Shown here: positions 51,228 to 62,634 of the stretch, piece by piece
Layout: every line of letters starts with the position of its first letter
Position numbering within the stretch: position 1 is the first letter of the stretch
Source of the DNA: Vibrio cholerae
GTDB lineage: Bacteria > Actinomycetota > Actinomycetes > Actinomycetales > Micrococcaceae
Assembly: GCA_009728235.1 (NCBI GenBank)
Contig: WNZI01000003.1
Span: 1 to 64,000, forward strand
Reading direction: 5' to 3'
Length of the DNA stretch: 64,000 bases
Translations under genes and position numbers: made by a program
The notes under the pieces: model-generated
Database searches by the model: none
Seen by the model: the letters and a program-made list of their open reading frames with translations, nothing else
Told to the model about the DNA's origin: nothing

Positions 51228-51959
51228 GTGACGAACGAGCGATTGATCGGGCAGTCCGTCGAACAGTTGCAGGATCTGATGCTGAGCAATGAGAGCGTCG
51301 ACCAGTTCCTCGAGGATCTCGCGGGCCTGTCCTCACGGATCCTCGGCGGAGGGGTGGACGTGCAGTGCGGCGTCACGTACCGGCACCAGAACCTGGCGAC
51401 GACGGTTGCCTGCAGCAGCGACGATGCACGCGTGCTCGACGAGATCCAGTACGGCTTCGGCGACGGCCCGTGCCTGCACGCGATCCGCACGGGTTCCACG
51501 GTGGTGGTCGACGACGTCCGGACCGACAGCCGGTGGCCCGACTACTTCCAGGCAGTGGCCGAACGCGAGTACTTCGCGATGATGGGCGTGCCACTCGTCC
51601 TCGGACCCGAGGGCGGGGCCGCGCTCAACTTCTATGCGGCGACGCCGAGTACCTTCACCAGCACCACGCAGACCATCGCTGAAGGTTTCGCCACCCAGGC
51701 AGCCAAAGCCCTGCAGATGGTCCTCCGGGTGTCCCGGCACGCCAACACCTCGTCGAACCTGAGATCCGCCATGGAGTCGCGGACCACGATCGACATCGCG
51801 GTCGGGATCATCATGGGGCAGAACCGATGCACGCAGGCCGAGGCCTACACGGTGCTCAAGCGCGCCTCGAACGCCCAGAACGTGAAGGTCCGCGACATCG
51901 CCCAGCGCATCGTCAGCGAGGTCTCCGGCGAGACCGCACGAACGCACTTCACCACCTGA
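51228..51959 (+). CDS. GAF and ANTAR domain regulator, second copy
   Basis: 243 residues from a GTG. GAF ('DEIQYGFGDGPCLHAIRTG', 'MMGVPLVLGPEGGAALNFYA') and ANTAR ('TIDIAVGIIMGQNRCTQAEAYTVL', 'VKVRDIAQRIV') domains, same order and length as the copy at 2563-3297 and clearly homologous. Antitermination through RNA hairpins is the known ANTAR role. Divergent from the sugar importer and convergent with sdaA. Confidence 0.93.
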   Translation: MTNERLIGQSVEQLQDLMLSNESVDQFLEDLAGLSSRILGGGVDVQCGVTYRHQNLATTVACSSDDARVLDEIQYGFGDGPCLHAIRTGSTVVVDDVRTDSRWPDYFQAVAEREYFAMMGVPLVLGPEGGAALNFYAATPSTFTSTTQTIAEGFATQAAKALQMVLRVSRHANTSSNLRSAMESRTTIDIAVGIIMGQNRCTQAEAYTVLKRASNAQNVKVRDIAQRIVSEVSGETARTHFTT

Positions 51960-52007
51960 GCGGCTCCGGGACGAGGTCGACCCGCATCGGGGACCGGGAA
52001 CGCCCGT

Positions 52008-53381
52008 TCAGCACTCCACCACGTTCAGGGCGAGCCCGCCGCGCGCCGTCTCCTTGTACTTGTCCATCATGTCCGCGCCGGTGTCGCGCATCGTCTTGAT
52101 GGCGACATCGAGGGAGACGTGGTGCTGGCCGTCGCCGCGAACCGCCATGCGGGCCGCGGTGATTGCTTTCATGGCACCGACGGCGTTCCGTTCGATGCAG
52201 GGGATCTGGACGAGGCCGCCCACAGGATCGCAGGTCAGTCCCAGGTTGTGCTCGATCCCGATCTCGGCCGCATTCTCGACCTGCTCCGGCGTACCGCCCA
52301 GGACCTCGGCGAGTGCACCCGCCGCCATCGCGCAGGCCGATCCGACCTCTCCCTGGCACCCGACCTCGGCGCCGGAGATGGACGCGTTCTTCTTGAACAA
52401 CGCTCCGATGGCCGTCGCGGCGAGCAGGAACCGGACGACGCCGTCGTCGTCCGCGCCCGGCACGAAATCCACGTAGTACTTGAGCACGGCAGGAATGATC
52501 CCGGCGGCACCATTGGTCGGCGCGGTCACCACGCGTCCTCCCGCCGCGTTCTCCTCGTTCACCGCGAGAGCGAAGAGGGTCACCCACTCCATGGTGCCCA
52601 GTCGGTCGTTCGGATCGTCCGCCTTCTCGAGGAGCTGCCGCTGCCGTTCGGCCCGGCGGCGCACGCTCAGGCCTCCCGGGAGGATGCCACCCGTCGTCGT
52701 GCCCCTGCGGATGGTGTCCTGCATGACCGACCAGATCCCGAGCAGCCCGTCCCGCACATCCGCTTCCGTACGCCAGGACAGTTCATTGGCCAGGACGACG
52801 TCGGAGAAGGACCAGCCGGTGGTGCGGCAGATCTCCAGCAACTGATCGGCGGTGTCGAAGGGGTGCGAGACCGGGATCGGCTTCAGCGAGGCTGTCTCCG
52901 ATCCGATCTGCTCCTCGTCGAGCACGAAGCCACCACCCACGGAGAAGTATTCCCTCGAGCGTATGAGTTCGTCCGCCTCCCCGTAGGCGGAGAAACGCAT
53001 GCCGTTGGTGTGATAGTCGAGGCGCTGACCGCGGTGCAGGAGGACGTCGGTCTCCGGATCGAACCGGATAGGGTGTTCTGCCCCGAGATCGAGCGAACGG
53101 CATTCCCCGATATAGGCGACACGGGCATCAGCCGACGTCGGGTCGACGAGGTGTGGCTGTTCTCCTTCCAGCCCGAGCAGCACTGCCTTGACCGTTCCAT
53201 GGCCATGGCCCGTGACACCAAGCGACCCGAAGAGATCCACGCGGACCCGCCGTACGTCCGCTGTCAGGTCCCCGGAGCGCAGCAACTCCGTGAAGAGGTA
53301 GGCAGCCGTCATGGGTCCGCCGGTGTGTGAACTGGAGGGCCCTATACCGATCTTGAACAAATCGAACGCGCTGATCGTCAC
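52008..53381 (-). CDS. sdaA: L-serine ammonia-lyase (one-chain, 4Fe-4S)
   Basis: 457 residues. Beta domain ('FDLFKIGIGPSSSHTGGPM') fused to the alpha domain with cluster cysteines in 'EVGCQGEVGSACAMAAGAL', 'GLTCDPVGGLVQIPCIERN' and the final '...VVEC'; the C-terminal Cys can occupy the active site. Converts serine to pyruvate and ammonia. Overlaps gcvT by 4 bp, linking glycine cleavage to serine breakdown. Confidence 0.96.
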   Translation of the reverse strand: MTISAFDLFKIGIGPSSSHTGGPMTAAYLFTELLRSGDLTADVRRVRVDLFGSLGVTGHGHGTVKAVLLGLEGEQPHLVDPTSADARVAYIGECRSLDLGAEHPIRFDPETDVLLHRGQRLDYHTNGMRFSAYGEADELIRSREYFSVGGGFVLDEEQIGSETASLKPIPVSHPFDTADQLLEICRTTGWSFSDVVLANELSWRTEADVRDGLLGIWSVMQDTIRRGTTTGGILPGGLSVRRRAERQRQLLEKADDPNDRLGTMEWVTLFALAVNEENAAGGRVVTAPTNGAAGIIPAVLKYYVDFVPGADDDGVVRFLLAATAIGALFKKNASISGAEVGCQGEVGSACAMAAGALAEVLGGTPEQVENAAEIGIEHNLGLTCDPVGGLVQIPCIERNAVGAMKAITAARMAVRGDGQHHVSLDVAIKTMRDTGADMMDKYKETARGGLALNVVEC

Positions 53382-54511
53382 GTGGCTGATCCGGTCGGCT
53401 GCTCGCGCCGGTAGAAGGGCGTGGGGATCACCGTGAACGGCTCCGGGCGGCCTCGGAGGTCCACCTGCACCTCGGTGCCGACGGCGGCATGGGCGGCGTC
53501 CACATAGGCGAGCGCGACGGGGTAGCCGAGGGTGGGGCTCGGCAGCCCCGAGGTCACCGTGCCGATGCGCGTGCCGTCGACCACGACGTCGTACCCGGCG
53601 CGGGCCGAACGGCGGCCCACGGCCCGCAGGCCCACCAGGCGGCGGGTCGGCTCGACGGCCTTGAGTGGTTCGAGCACCGAGCGTCCCACGAAGTCGTCGG
53701 CCTTCTTGGTGCTGACCACGGGGCCCAGTCCCGCTTCGAAGGGGGTGATCCCCGGTCCCAGCTCGTTGCCGTACAGCGGCATCCCCGCCTCCAGCCGCAG
53801 CGAGTCGCGAGCAGCGAGTCCACAGGGCAGCAGCCCGTGTGCACTGCCGGCCTGCAGGGCTTCCTGCCAGAGGCGTACGGCGAGGTTGTTGCCGACGTAA
53901 ACCTCGAAACCGTCCTCACCGGTGTACCCCGTGCGGGCCAGCAGCACGGGGATCCCTGCAAGCTCGAGCTCCACGCAGGCGTAGTACTTGAGGTCGCGGA
54001 TCGTCGCGGCGGCCTCCGGTAGCGCCAGCTCGAGGAGTACCGCCTCCGCCGTCGGACCCTGGATCGCGATGAGCGACGTCGTCTCGGACTGGTCCTCCAC
54101 CGCGACGTCGAACGCCGCTGCGCGCATGCGTAGTTCCTCGGCGACCACGGGCGCGTTGGATGCGTTCGGCACGACGAGGAACGAGTCCTCTGCGAGCCGG
54201 TAGGTGATGAGGTCGTCGATCACCCCGCCCTCGGCATTGCAGATCAGCGAGTACTTCGCCTTCCCCACGGGGAGTACCGCGAGATTGCTGACGAGCGCGT
54301 AGTTGAGGAACGCGCCCGCCTGCGGGCCACTCACCAGCACCTCTCCCATGTGGGACAGGTCGAAGAGCCCCGCGGCCCTGCGGACCGTGTGGTGTTCCTC
54401 CAGCTCGCTGCGGTACTTCAGGGGCATCTGCCACCCGCCGAAGTCGGTGAAGGACGCCCCGTGGGCCTCGTGCTGGGTGTAGAGGGCCGTGTGTTTGACC
54501 TGCTCGCTCAT
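53378..54511 (-). CDS. gcvT: Glycine cleavage system T protein (aminomethyltransferase)
   Basis: 377 residues. 'HGASFTDFGGWQMPLKY', 'LFDLSHMGEVLVSG', 'LARTGYTGEDGFEVYV', 'GLAARDSLRLEAGMPLYGNEL' are standard T-protein motifs. It transfers the aminomethyl carbon from H-protein lipoate to tetrahydrofolate. It lies 10 bp after gcvP; the H-protein gene, often between them, is absent. Confidence 0.96.
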   Translation of the reverse strand: MSEQVKHTALYTQHEAHGASFTDFGGWQMPLKYRSELEEHHTVRRAAGLFDLSHMGEVLVSGPQAGAFLNYALVSNLAVLPVGKAKYSLICNAEGGVIDDLITYRLAEDSFLVVPNASNAPVVAEELRMRAAAFDVAVEDQSETTSLIAIQGPTAEAVLLELALPEAAATIRDLKYYACVELELAGIPVLLARTGYTGEDGFEVYVGNNLAVRLWQEALQAGSAHGLLPCGLAARDSLRLEAGMPLYGNELGPGITPFEAGLGPVVSTKKADDFVGRSVLEPLKAVEPTRRLVGLRAVGRRSARAGYDVVVDGTRIGTVTSGLPSPTLGYPVALAYVDAAHAAVGTEVQVDLRGRPEPFTVIPTPFYRREQPTGSAT

Positions 54512-54521
54512 GGGCGGCGTC

Positions 54522-57377
<2,856 letters not shown>

Positions 57378-57433
57378 GGGAACTCCGTACGTCAGAAGGG
57401 GGCGCGGCGCGCTTACCTGGTCGGGTTCCTCCC

Positions 57434-57627
57434 CGCTCTGTGTGGGACCTGAGAGTTTCCGCAGGGCTATGCGCCTGCTTGCACCGTCGGTGAGCGCCGG
57501 AGGGCGTTCCGGGCTGCTTTCCAGAGTTGCCTAACCGCAGCGGTACTGGGCCTGAGAGATTCCTGGGGAGGATTTGCTCCTACGGCGCCTGCCGGTGTTG
57601 CGTCAACGGCAGAACTCTCCCGCTGCA
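57434..57627 (-). ncRNA. Tandem glycine riboswitch before gcvP
   Basis: On the minus strand two aptamers follow each other. Aptamer 1 runs from about 57627 ('GCGGGAGAGTT') to about 57537 with the conserved 'AATCTCTCAGGC' end; aptamer 2 from about 57531 ('AACTCTGGAAAGC') to about 57434 with 'CACCGACGG', 'GGAAACTCTCAGGT'. The conserved GGAGA and CTCTCAGG cores are typical. The second aptamer ends about 57 bp before the gcvP start. Confidence 0.93.
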
Positions 57628-57715
57628 GATCATGGGCTTATTCAGTTGAGGATCGAACGGCATGTGAGCCGCCCCACATCTTACCCTGCGGTACCTACGG
57701 GAGGCAAAGCCCACC

Positions 57716-57890
57716 TCCGAGGCGATCATCGGAAGCACGCCGGTGGAACCCGCCGGCGTCGCCGGCGGCCTGCAAGCCACGGCGCTCCACCTCGGTGGCG
57801 CACGGGGCACCGCGGTCCTACGGAACCAGTGCTGGCCGAGACCGGATCGGGCCCTGGAAGCATCAACGATCCCTATCGTGGTCCGCTGAT
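57716..57890 (+). pseudogene. Fragment of an MFS drug exporter
   Basis: The frame 57716-57890 reads 'GVAGGLQATALHLGGARGTA' and short flanks, matching by eye a late transmembrane signature of DHA2-type multidrug exporters (G-x-x-GG-x-Q-x-TA-x-x-LGG-x-x-GTA). No start, no further homology either side. Probably a remnant. The rest of 57628-58074 shows nothing I recognise. Confidence 0.4.
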
Positions 57891-58074
57891 TCCCTCGCTG
57901 CTGCCGAAGTGACGAGTTCTTTCGCCCAGAGGTCGATGAGACGCTACTGCTCCTCATAGACCTTCAGGCGTTCGCCGTCGCACCACCGGTTTCACCGACG
58001 GACTACACGACAGCGGTGCACCCCTACACCTACATCGGAGGGAAGGGCGGGCAACTGGAACGCACTGCTCACTG

Positions 58075-58390
58075 CGCGTCGTCGTGACCTCCGACGCGGG
58101 GTGGTCTGATGCGTCCGTGGCTGACGAGTACGGCGGGGACCACGAGGATGACCCCGAGGATGACCCCGGTGAGGGGTGTCAGGTAGGTGACTGTGGAGGC
58201 GGTCGTGGCTCCCCAGGCGGTCATGACGTTGTTGTACCAGATGTAGGCGATGCCGGTTCCGACCATGCCGAGCAGGATCATGCTGATGATGACTGCCGGC
58301 GACAGGTCGATGGGGTCTCGCCCTATGAAGGGCGAGAGGACGGTCATGATGAAGGCTCCGGCGCCGATCTGGCCGGCTGCGACGGTGGGC
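58075..58390 (-). pseudogene. C-terminal remnant of an EamA/DMT family exporter
   Basis: The minus-strand frame carries the second EamA repeat: 'GQIGAGAFIMTVLSP', 'LLGMVGTGIAYIWYNNVMT', 'GATTASTVTYLTPLTGVILG', then 'SHGRIRPP' at the end. The N-terminal half is absent, and about 20 residues including the usual GE-x-LT motif are missing before the last segment. Homology stops at about 58387, where CGNR homology starts on the other strand. Confidence 0.75.
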
Positions 58391-58808
58391 GACCTGGCAG
58401 AGTTGGACTCCGTCCGCGCATCCCGGGTAGAACTGCGCCGACTGCTCACTGCCCCACGCGATCAGGCACCGGACCTCATCAACACGGTGCTGCGCACCAG
58501 TAAGGCGTTGCCTCAGCTGGTTCAGCATCAACCGCGAGGGCGGCATATCCATGCAGTCAGCTCGACCGAACCACCGGTGACCCGCCTCCTCGTAGACGGC
58601 ACTGGCCATGAGCGCCGTCGTGATCTCCAATGAGAGTTCGCGAATCAGCACCTGCGCTGCGTCCGGATGTGAGGACCTCGTCGTGTATCTGACTCGCAAC
58701 CGCACAAAACGCTTCTGCAGCACGACCTGCGGCAACCGGACCGGCGTCGCCGCCTACCGGCGACGCCGGAACACACACCAGGACCAGCTGATACCCGGCG
58801 CTCGATGA
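58385..58808 (+). pseudogene. C-terminal remnant of a CGNR zinc-finger (ABATE) regulator
   Basis: Frame 1 (58385 to about 58594) reads 'RASRVELRRLLTAPRD', 'APDLINTVLRTSKALP', 'PPVTRLLVDG', as in the ABATE domain. After a frame change near 58595, frame 2 gives the CGNR finger: 'CAASGCEDLVVYLTRNRTKR', 'FCSTTCGNRTGVAAYRRRR'. The first roughly 60 residues of the domain and the promoter are missing. CGNR regulators often stand head-to-head with EamA exporters. Confidence 0.7.
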
Positions 58809-58951
58809 CGCGCTCCACTCGGGACTGGTGTCCGGAAAACGCCTACTGCGGACACGGCGACGAACGAGAAGTCCTTCCTGTCACCTCTTCGGAATCCAAG
58901 GCTTGTGCGACGAAAGTACGAGATCTGCGGGACGACCGTGCGGTCATTCGT

Positions 58952-59389
58952 TCAGTGTTGTTGGGCACGGCGGGCGGCAGCGGTTGCTTCATGGAAGAGC
59001 GTGGTGCTCATGTATGCCAGGGGCCCTCGAAGGTAGTTCGCCAGGACCCGCTCACCGGAAGCGGTGAGTTCGTAGATCTTACGCTTGGCACCGGTCCCCG
59101 CGACCGGCTGGAGGGTGTGGATGATGAGATTCAGACCTTCAACCCGCCGGAGAGCCCGGTGCATGCTCTGCTCGTCCACCGCGAGATGAGCGTCGCTCAC
59201 ATCGGTGATGAACTGTCGGATCTCGCCGGACCAGCGCGGCTGCCCGGACACGGCCAGCAGGATGAAGAGCATCAGGGTGCTCTTCTTATGGGTGTCAGTC
59301 CATGCGGCGAGCACTTTGCGCTCGTAGTCGGACAACGCGACGTCCGGCCCGACCGCTTCCGCCACACGCTCAGGCTTCGACATGCTCAT
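58952..59389 (-). CDS. PadR-family transcriptional regulator
   Basis: 145 residues from the ATG at 59389 (AAGG upstream), overlapping the preceding gene by 20 bp. Winged-helix with a C-terminal dimerisation helix: 'FILLAVSGQPRWSGEIRQFI', 'SMHRALRRVEGLNLI', 'KRKIYELTASGERVLANYL'. Cytosolic. It probably represses its own two-gene operon, the usual arrangement for PadR genes coupled to small membrane proteins. Confidence 0.8.
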   Translation of the reverse strand: MSMSKPERVAEAVGPDVALSDYERKVLAAWTDTHKKSTLMLFILLAVSGQPRWSGEIRQFITDVSDAHLAVDEQSMHRALRRVEGLNLIIHTLQPVAGTGAKRKIYELTASGERVLANYLRGPLAYMSTTLFHEATAAARRAQQH

Positions 59390-59801
59390 AGCCCTTGCTG
59401 AGCATGGCACCCATCGTGTGCGCGAGGAGTCCGGCGCCCCACAAGACGCTCATCGATACCAGGGGGCCTGACCATCCCTGCTGCAGGGACTCATCGCGTC
59501 CAGCGAGAATCAGGATCCATGCATGCACCCAAAAACTTCCGTTGATGATCAGGTAGGCGACAGCATGCACGAAGTAGGTGCCGTACGCGCGTTGGCGCAG
59601 CGCGGTCGCGTTCCGCACAGTGAAGACCACCATCCAAAGTGCCACGGCGGCGAGCAGCAGCGCGGTGCCGGCTGAGATCCTTCCGTCCGCGACGAAGGCG
59701 GTGTATCCCTGGACGACGAGTACACCGACGACCAGAACGATTACGTACCGGGCGAGTACTTGATTGGTGATCGGACTGACGCCACTGGGTCGATCGCTCA
59801 T
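59370..59801 (-). CDS. Small membrane protein coupled to the PadR gene
   Basis: 143 residues from the ATG at 59801, preceded by AAGGAG. Four hydrophobic segments (about 20-38, 48-66, 80-100, 108-130), with 'RNATALRQRAYGTYFVHAVAYLIING' and 'NGSFWVHAWI' resembling the 2TM/DUF-type domain found with PadR and LytTR regulators. Its function is unknown. Neighbour relation suggests control by, or modulation of, the regulator. Confidence 0.7.
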   Translation of the reverse strand: MSDRPSGVSPITNQVLARYVIVLVVGVLVVQGYTAFVADGRISAGTALLLAAVALWMVVFTVRNATALRQRAYGTYFVHAVAYLIINGSFWVHAWILILAGRDESLQQGWSGPLVSMSVLWGAGLLAHTMGAMLSKGYEHVEA

Positions 59802-60123
59802 GCCAAGCTCCTTAGTAGACTGATGGAATAGTACCAAGCGCTTCTCGCTCGGTCCATAGGGCGACTGCTGGTGCTGATCGACCAGAGGCAACGGCGCTCC
59901 GGGAGATTGACGAGGACCCCGAACTACGACGCCGTGAGGCGCGCTGACGGTTCACACGGAGCTCAACTTCGCGTGCCGATGTCGCGTCGGTTTGCCGTCG
60001 GAATCGCTGGTATCGCGGATTCCGCCAGTAAACTATATACAAATGCATGGAATAATGGGGTGGGGCGGTCCGTTCTACCAGCAGACCCGGCGCGGGTCGG
60101 ACGGCAAGCACAGGAGCGAAACC
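59802..60123. other. 322-bp divergent intergenic region
   Basis: It separates the membrane-protein/PadR operon from the LLM monooxygenase. I find no coding frame. It contains an AT-rich patch around 60028-60055 ('AACTATATAC'), a plausible -10 for the monooxygenase, and TAGTA direct repeats at about 59814 and 59829 near the other start. Confidence 0.5.
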
Positions 60124-61155
60124 ATGGCACGCGAACTGGAACTCGGCCTCGATACCTTCGGGGACGTCACACGCGGCGCGGACGGCAGGCCCGTCCCTTA
60201 CCCGCAGGTCATCCGCAACGTGATCGCCGAGGCGGTCCTGGCCGATCAGGTCGGCGTCGACTTCATCGGCGTCGGTGAACACCACCGGGACGACTTCGCC
60301 GTCTCCGCTCCCGAGACCGTCCTCGCCGCCATCGCCGGCCGGACGCAGCGCATCCGGCTGGGTTCCGCTGTCACAGTGCTCAGCTCGGATGATCCTGTCC
60401 GCGTCTACCAGCGCTTCGCGACCCTCGATGCCGCCTCGAACGGCCGCGCGGAGGTCATCCTCGGCCGCGGGTCCTTCACGGAATCGTTCCCGCTCTTCGG
60501 CTACGAGCTCTCGGACTACGAGCGCCTCTTCGAGGAGAAGCTGGATCTGTTCTCCGAGCTCATCAAGGAAGCCCCCGTGACCTGGTCCGGCACCACCCGC
60601 CCGGGGCTGAAGGACCACGAGGTCTACCCCAAGACCGAGGGCGGACGGCTGAAGACCTGGATAGGTGTGGGCGGAAGCCCCGAATCCGTGGTGCGGGCCG
60701 CCCGCTACGGAATGCCGCTGATGCTCGCGATCATCGGGGGTGAACCGGCCCGCTTCGCGCCCTACGTGGACCTGTACCACCGCGCACTGACGCAGCTCGG
60801 TCAGCCCACGCTGCCGATCGGGGTCCACTCGCCCGGCTACATCGCCGATACGGACGAGCAGGCACGCGAGGAACTGTGGCCGGACAACCGGATCATGCGT
60901 GATCGCATCGGGCGCGAACGTGGCTGGGGACCGACCACGAGGGCCGAGTTCGATCAGGAGGCGGACTTCGGCTCGTTGTACGTCGGCTCACCCGAAACGG
61001 TCGCCCGGAAGATCGCGACAACCGCGCAGACCCTCGGCATCGATCGCTTCGACATGAAGTACAGCGCCGGCCCACTGCCCCACGAGAAGCTCATGCACAG
61101 CATCGAGCTCTACGGGACGAAGGTCATCCCGCTGGTCCGCGAGATGCTCGCCTAG
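60124..61155 (+). CDS. LLM class flavin-dependent oxidoreductase
   Basis: 343 residues from the ATG at 60124 (AGGAG upstream); the upstream in-frame extension to 59992 looks non-coding. Luciferase-like TIM barrel: 'ELGLDTFGDV', 'FIGVGEHHRDDFAVSAPETV', 'RIRLGSAVTVLSSDDPVRVYQ', 'GRAEVILGRGSF', 'WIGVGGSPESVVRAA'. Uses reduced flavin (FMN or F420) supplied by another protein. Substrate unknown. Followed by a hairpin. Confidence 0.92.
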   Translation: MARELELGLDTFGDVTRGADGRPVPYPQVIRNVIAEAVLADQVGVDFIGVGEHHRDDFAVSAPETVLAAIAGRTQRIRLGSAVTVLSSDDPVRVYQRFATLDAASNGRAEVILGRGSFTESFPLFGYELSDYERLFEEKLDLFSELIKEAPVTWSGTTRPGLKDHEVYPKTEGGRLKTWIGVGGSPESVVRAARYGMPLMLAIIGGEPARFAPYVDLYHRALTQLGQPTLPIGVHSPGYIADTDEQAREELWPDNRIMRDRIGRERGWGPTTRAEFDQEADFGSLYVGSPETVARKIATTAQTLGIDRFDMKYSAGPLPHEKLMHSIELYGTKVIPLVREMLA

Positions 61156-61169
61156 GAGCGGCCCCGTTC

Positions 61170-61198
61170 TTCCTCCCTGTCAGGCCCGGCGGGAGGAA
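61170..61198 (+). terminator. Hairpin after the LLM gene
   Basis: 8-bp stem TTCCTCCC/GGGAGGAA (61170-61177 with 61191-61198), 15 bp after the stop. The rest of the gap up to 61442 holds no recognisable feature. Confidence 0.5.
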
Positions 61199-61442
61199 CC
61201 GGCCCATCGGCGGCTTCGCTTTTTCTTCGGTCATCTTTCGCTCTTCCGTACCGTCCCCTTTGAGGGCCGCGCGTCAGAGTAGTACCAGGAGCACACCACC
61301 TCCGAATCTCTTCCCGCCGGTTCCTTGCCGTCCACAGGGGCCGGCGGGAGGTTCCGACCGGTTACCGATCAGGTGGACCGGGCACCAGTGGCACAACCGG
61401 CAGCACACCTCTGCACCGCTACCCGCAATCGACAGGACTCCC

Positions 61443-61787
61443 GTGTCCCACCTTCCCGTGCTCGATCGTCGGACCCTCGACAACCTCGGGGATGAACTCT
61501 CCAGCCGCGAGGGAGCCCTCCGATTCGTGGAGATCTTCACCCACCTGTTGCCACAGCGCCTGCGGGCGATCGAATCGGCCTTCGCATCCGGCGACAGCGA
61601 CGCCGCGGTGGTGGCACTGCTGAGCCTCAACGTCAGCGCCTCGATGGTCGGTGCGCGCCAACTCGAGGACGTCTCCTCCTCGGCTCTTCGCCTCGTCGGC
61701 GAACCCGCGGCCTTCCCGGGCCTGCTCGCCCGGCTGCAGGGGCTCGGCGTCGAATTTCAGTCAGCGCTCGGCGGCATCATCCGATAG
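61443..61787 (+). CDS. HPt-like protein lacking the phospho-acceptor histidine
   Basis: 114 residues from the GTG at 61443; the upstream frame extension is Pro-rich and not convincing. Helical pattern of an HPt domain ('LDNLGDELSSREGALRFVEIF', 'LPQRLRAIESAFASGDSDA', 'VVALLSLNVSASMVGARQLED'). In HPt proteins the third segment reads A-H-S-L-K-G-S-A-x-x-x-GA; here the His is Leu and the K-G is N-V, so it cannot carry phosphate in the usual way. It overlaps the response regulator at its 3' end by 31 bp on opposite strands. Confidence 0.7.
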   Translation: MSHLPVLDRRTLDNLGDELSSREGALRFVEIFTHLLPQRLRAIESAFASGDSDAAVVALLSLNVSASMVGARQLEDVSSSALRLVGEPAAFPGLLARLQGLGVEFQSALGGIIR

Positions 61788-62542
61788 CCCACGCCCCGAA
61801 CCGTGCGAATGAAGCGCGGTGCCTTGGTGTCCTCTCCCAGTTTCTTCCGCAGATTCCGGATGTGCACCTCCACGAGGTGCTGGTCGTTGACCCAGCCGTC
61901 GCCCCAGATGCGCGACAGCAGGGTCTCCCGCTGCCATACCCGGCGCGGTCCGGAGACGAGGGTCGCCAGGAGGTCGAACTCGATCCGCGTCAGCGGAAGT
62001 TCGACACCGTCGAGCGCCGCGATGCGGCCTTCGGTGTCGATGCGTAGGGGGCCGTGGACGAGGAGTCCCTCCACCACCTCCTCCTCCGGAGGCGGTACCT
62101 GCGGTGCTTCGGCTGCACTGCCGGGTGCCGTGAGCAGAGGTTGTGAGACGCTGCGGACGGTGCTGCGCGGCCGCCGGAACATCGCATTGACCCGCGCACC
62201 GACCTCCCGTGGACTGAAGGGCTTGACCACGAAGTCGTCGGCGCCGATCTCCAGCCCGATCAGGCGGTCGATCTCGTCCTGCCGGGCGGTGATCATGATG
62301 ACGTACGCGTCCGTCAGGGGACGGATCTGCCGGCACACCTCCACCCCGTCGATGTCGGGGAGGTTGAGATCGAGCGTCACGAGATCCGGCTGACGCTCAC
62401 GGACGAGCGCCACACCCTGCCTCCCGGTCTCGGCTTCGATCGTGGTGAAGCCGTTCATGCCCAGCGTCATGACGAGCAGCTGACGCACGTCGGCGTCATC
62501 TTCGATGATGAGGGCAACACGCGAATCGGGGTCGGAGGTCAT
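61757..62542 (-). CDS. OmpR/PhoB-type response regulator (orphan, paralogue of 45396)
   Basis: 261 residues from the ATG at 62542. Receiver ('ALIIEDDADVRQLLVMTL', 'LVTLDLNLPDIDG', 'VKPFSPREVGA'), a 30-residue Pro/Glu linker, winged helix ('LTRIEFDLLATLVSG', 'VEVHIRNLRKKLGEDT', 'RTVRGVGYRMM'). Nearly the same order of motifs as the 45396 protein but with a longer linker. No kinase in the window partners it; a degenerate HPt gene and a GGDEF-EAL gene flank it. Confidence 0.94.
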   Translation of the reverse strand: MTSDPDSRVALIIEDDADVRQLLVMTLGMNGFTTIEAETGRQGVALVRERQPDLVTLDLNLPDIDGVEVCRQIRPLTDAYVIMITARQDEIDRLIGLEIGADDFVVKPFSPREVGARVNAMFRRPRSTVRSVSQPLLTAPGSAAEAPQVPPPEEEVVEGLLVHGPLRIDTEGRIAALDGVELPLTRIEFDLLATLVSGPRRVWQRETLLSRIWGDGWVNDQHLVEVHIRNLRKKLGEDTKAPRFIRTVRGVGYRMMPPSAD

Positions 62543-62634
62543 GAGGGACACATTGCCAGAAGATCGGATACCTGCCGAGCGTATCGGAGCGGTTCCGCCG
62601 ATTTTCTCCGGCGTGGAGCGGGGAGGCCTGTGAT

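Noticed and set aside
57574-57912. 112-residue plus-strand gene overlapping the glycine riboswitch
   Set aside because: Composition is random-like, its start lies in the antisense of the aptamer, and only a short stretch in another frame (57716-57890) resembles a known family.
58608-58808. Stand-alone 66-residue zinc-finger protein
   Set aside because: It is the CGNR finger of a larger regulator whose preceding domain is present in another frame, so a remnant is more likely than a separate gene.
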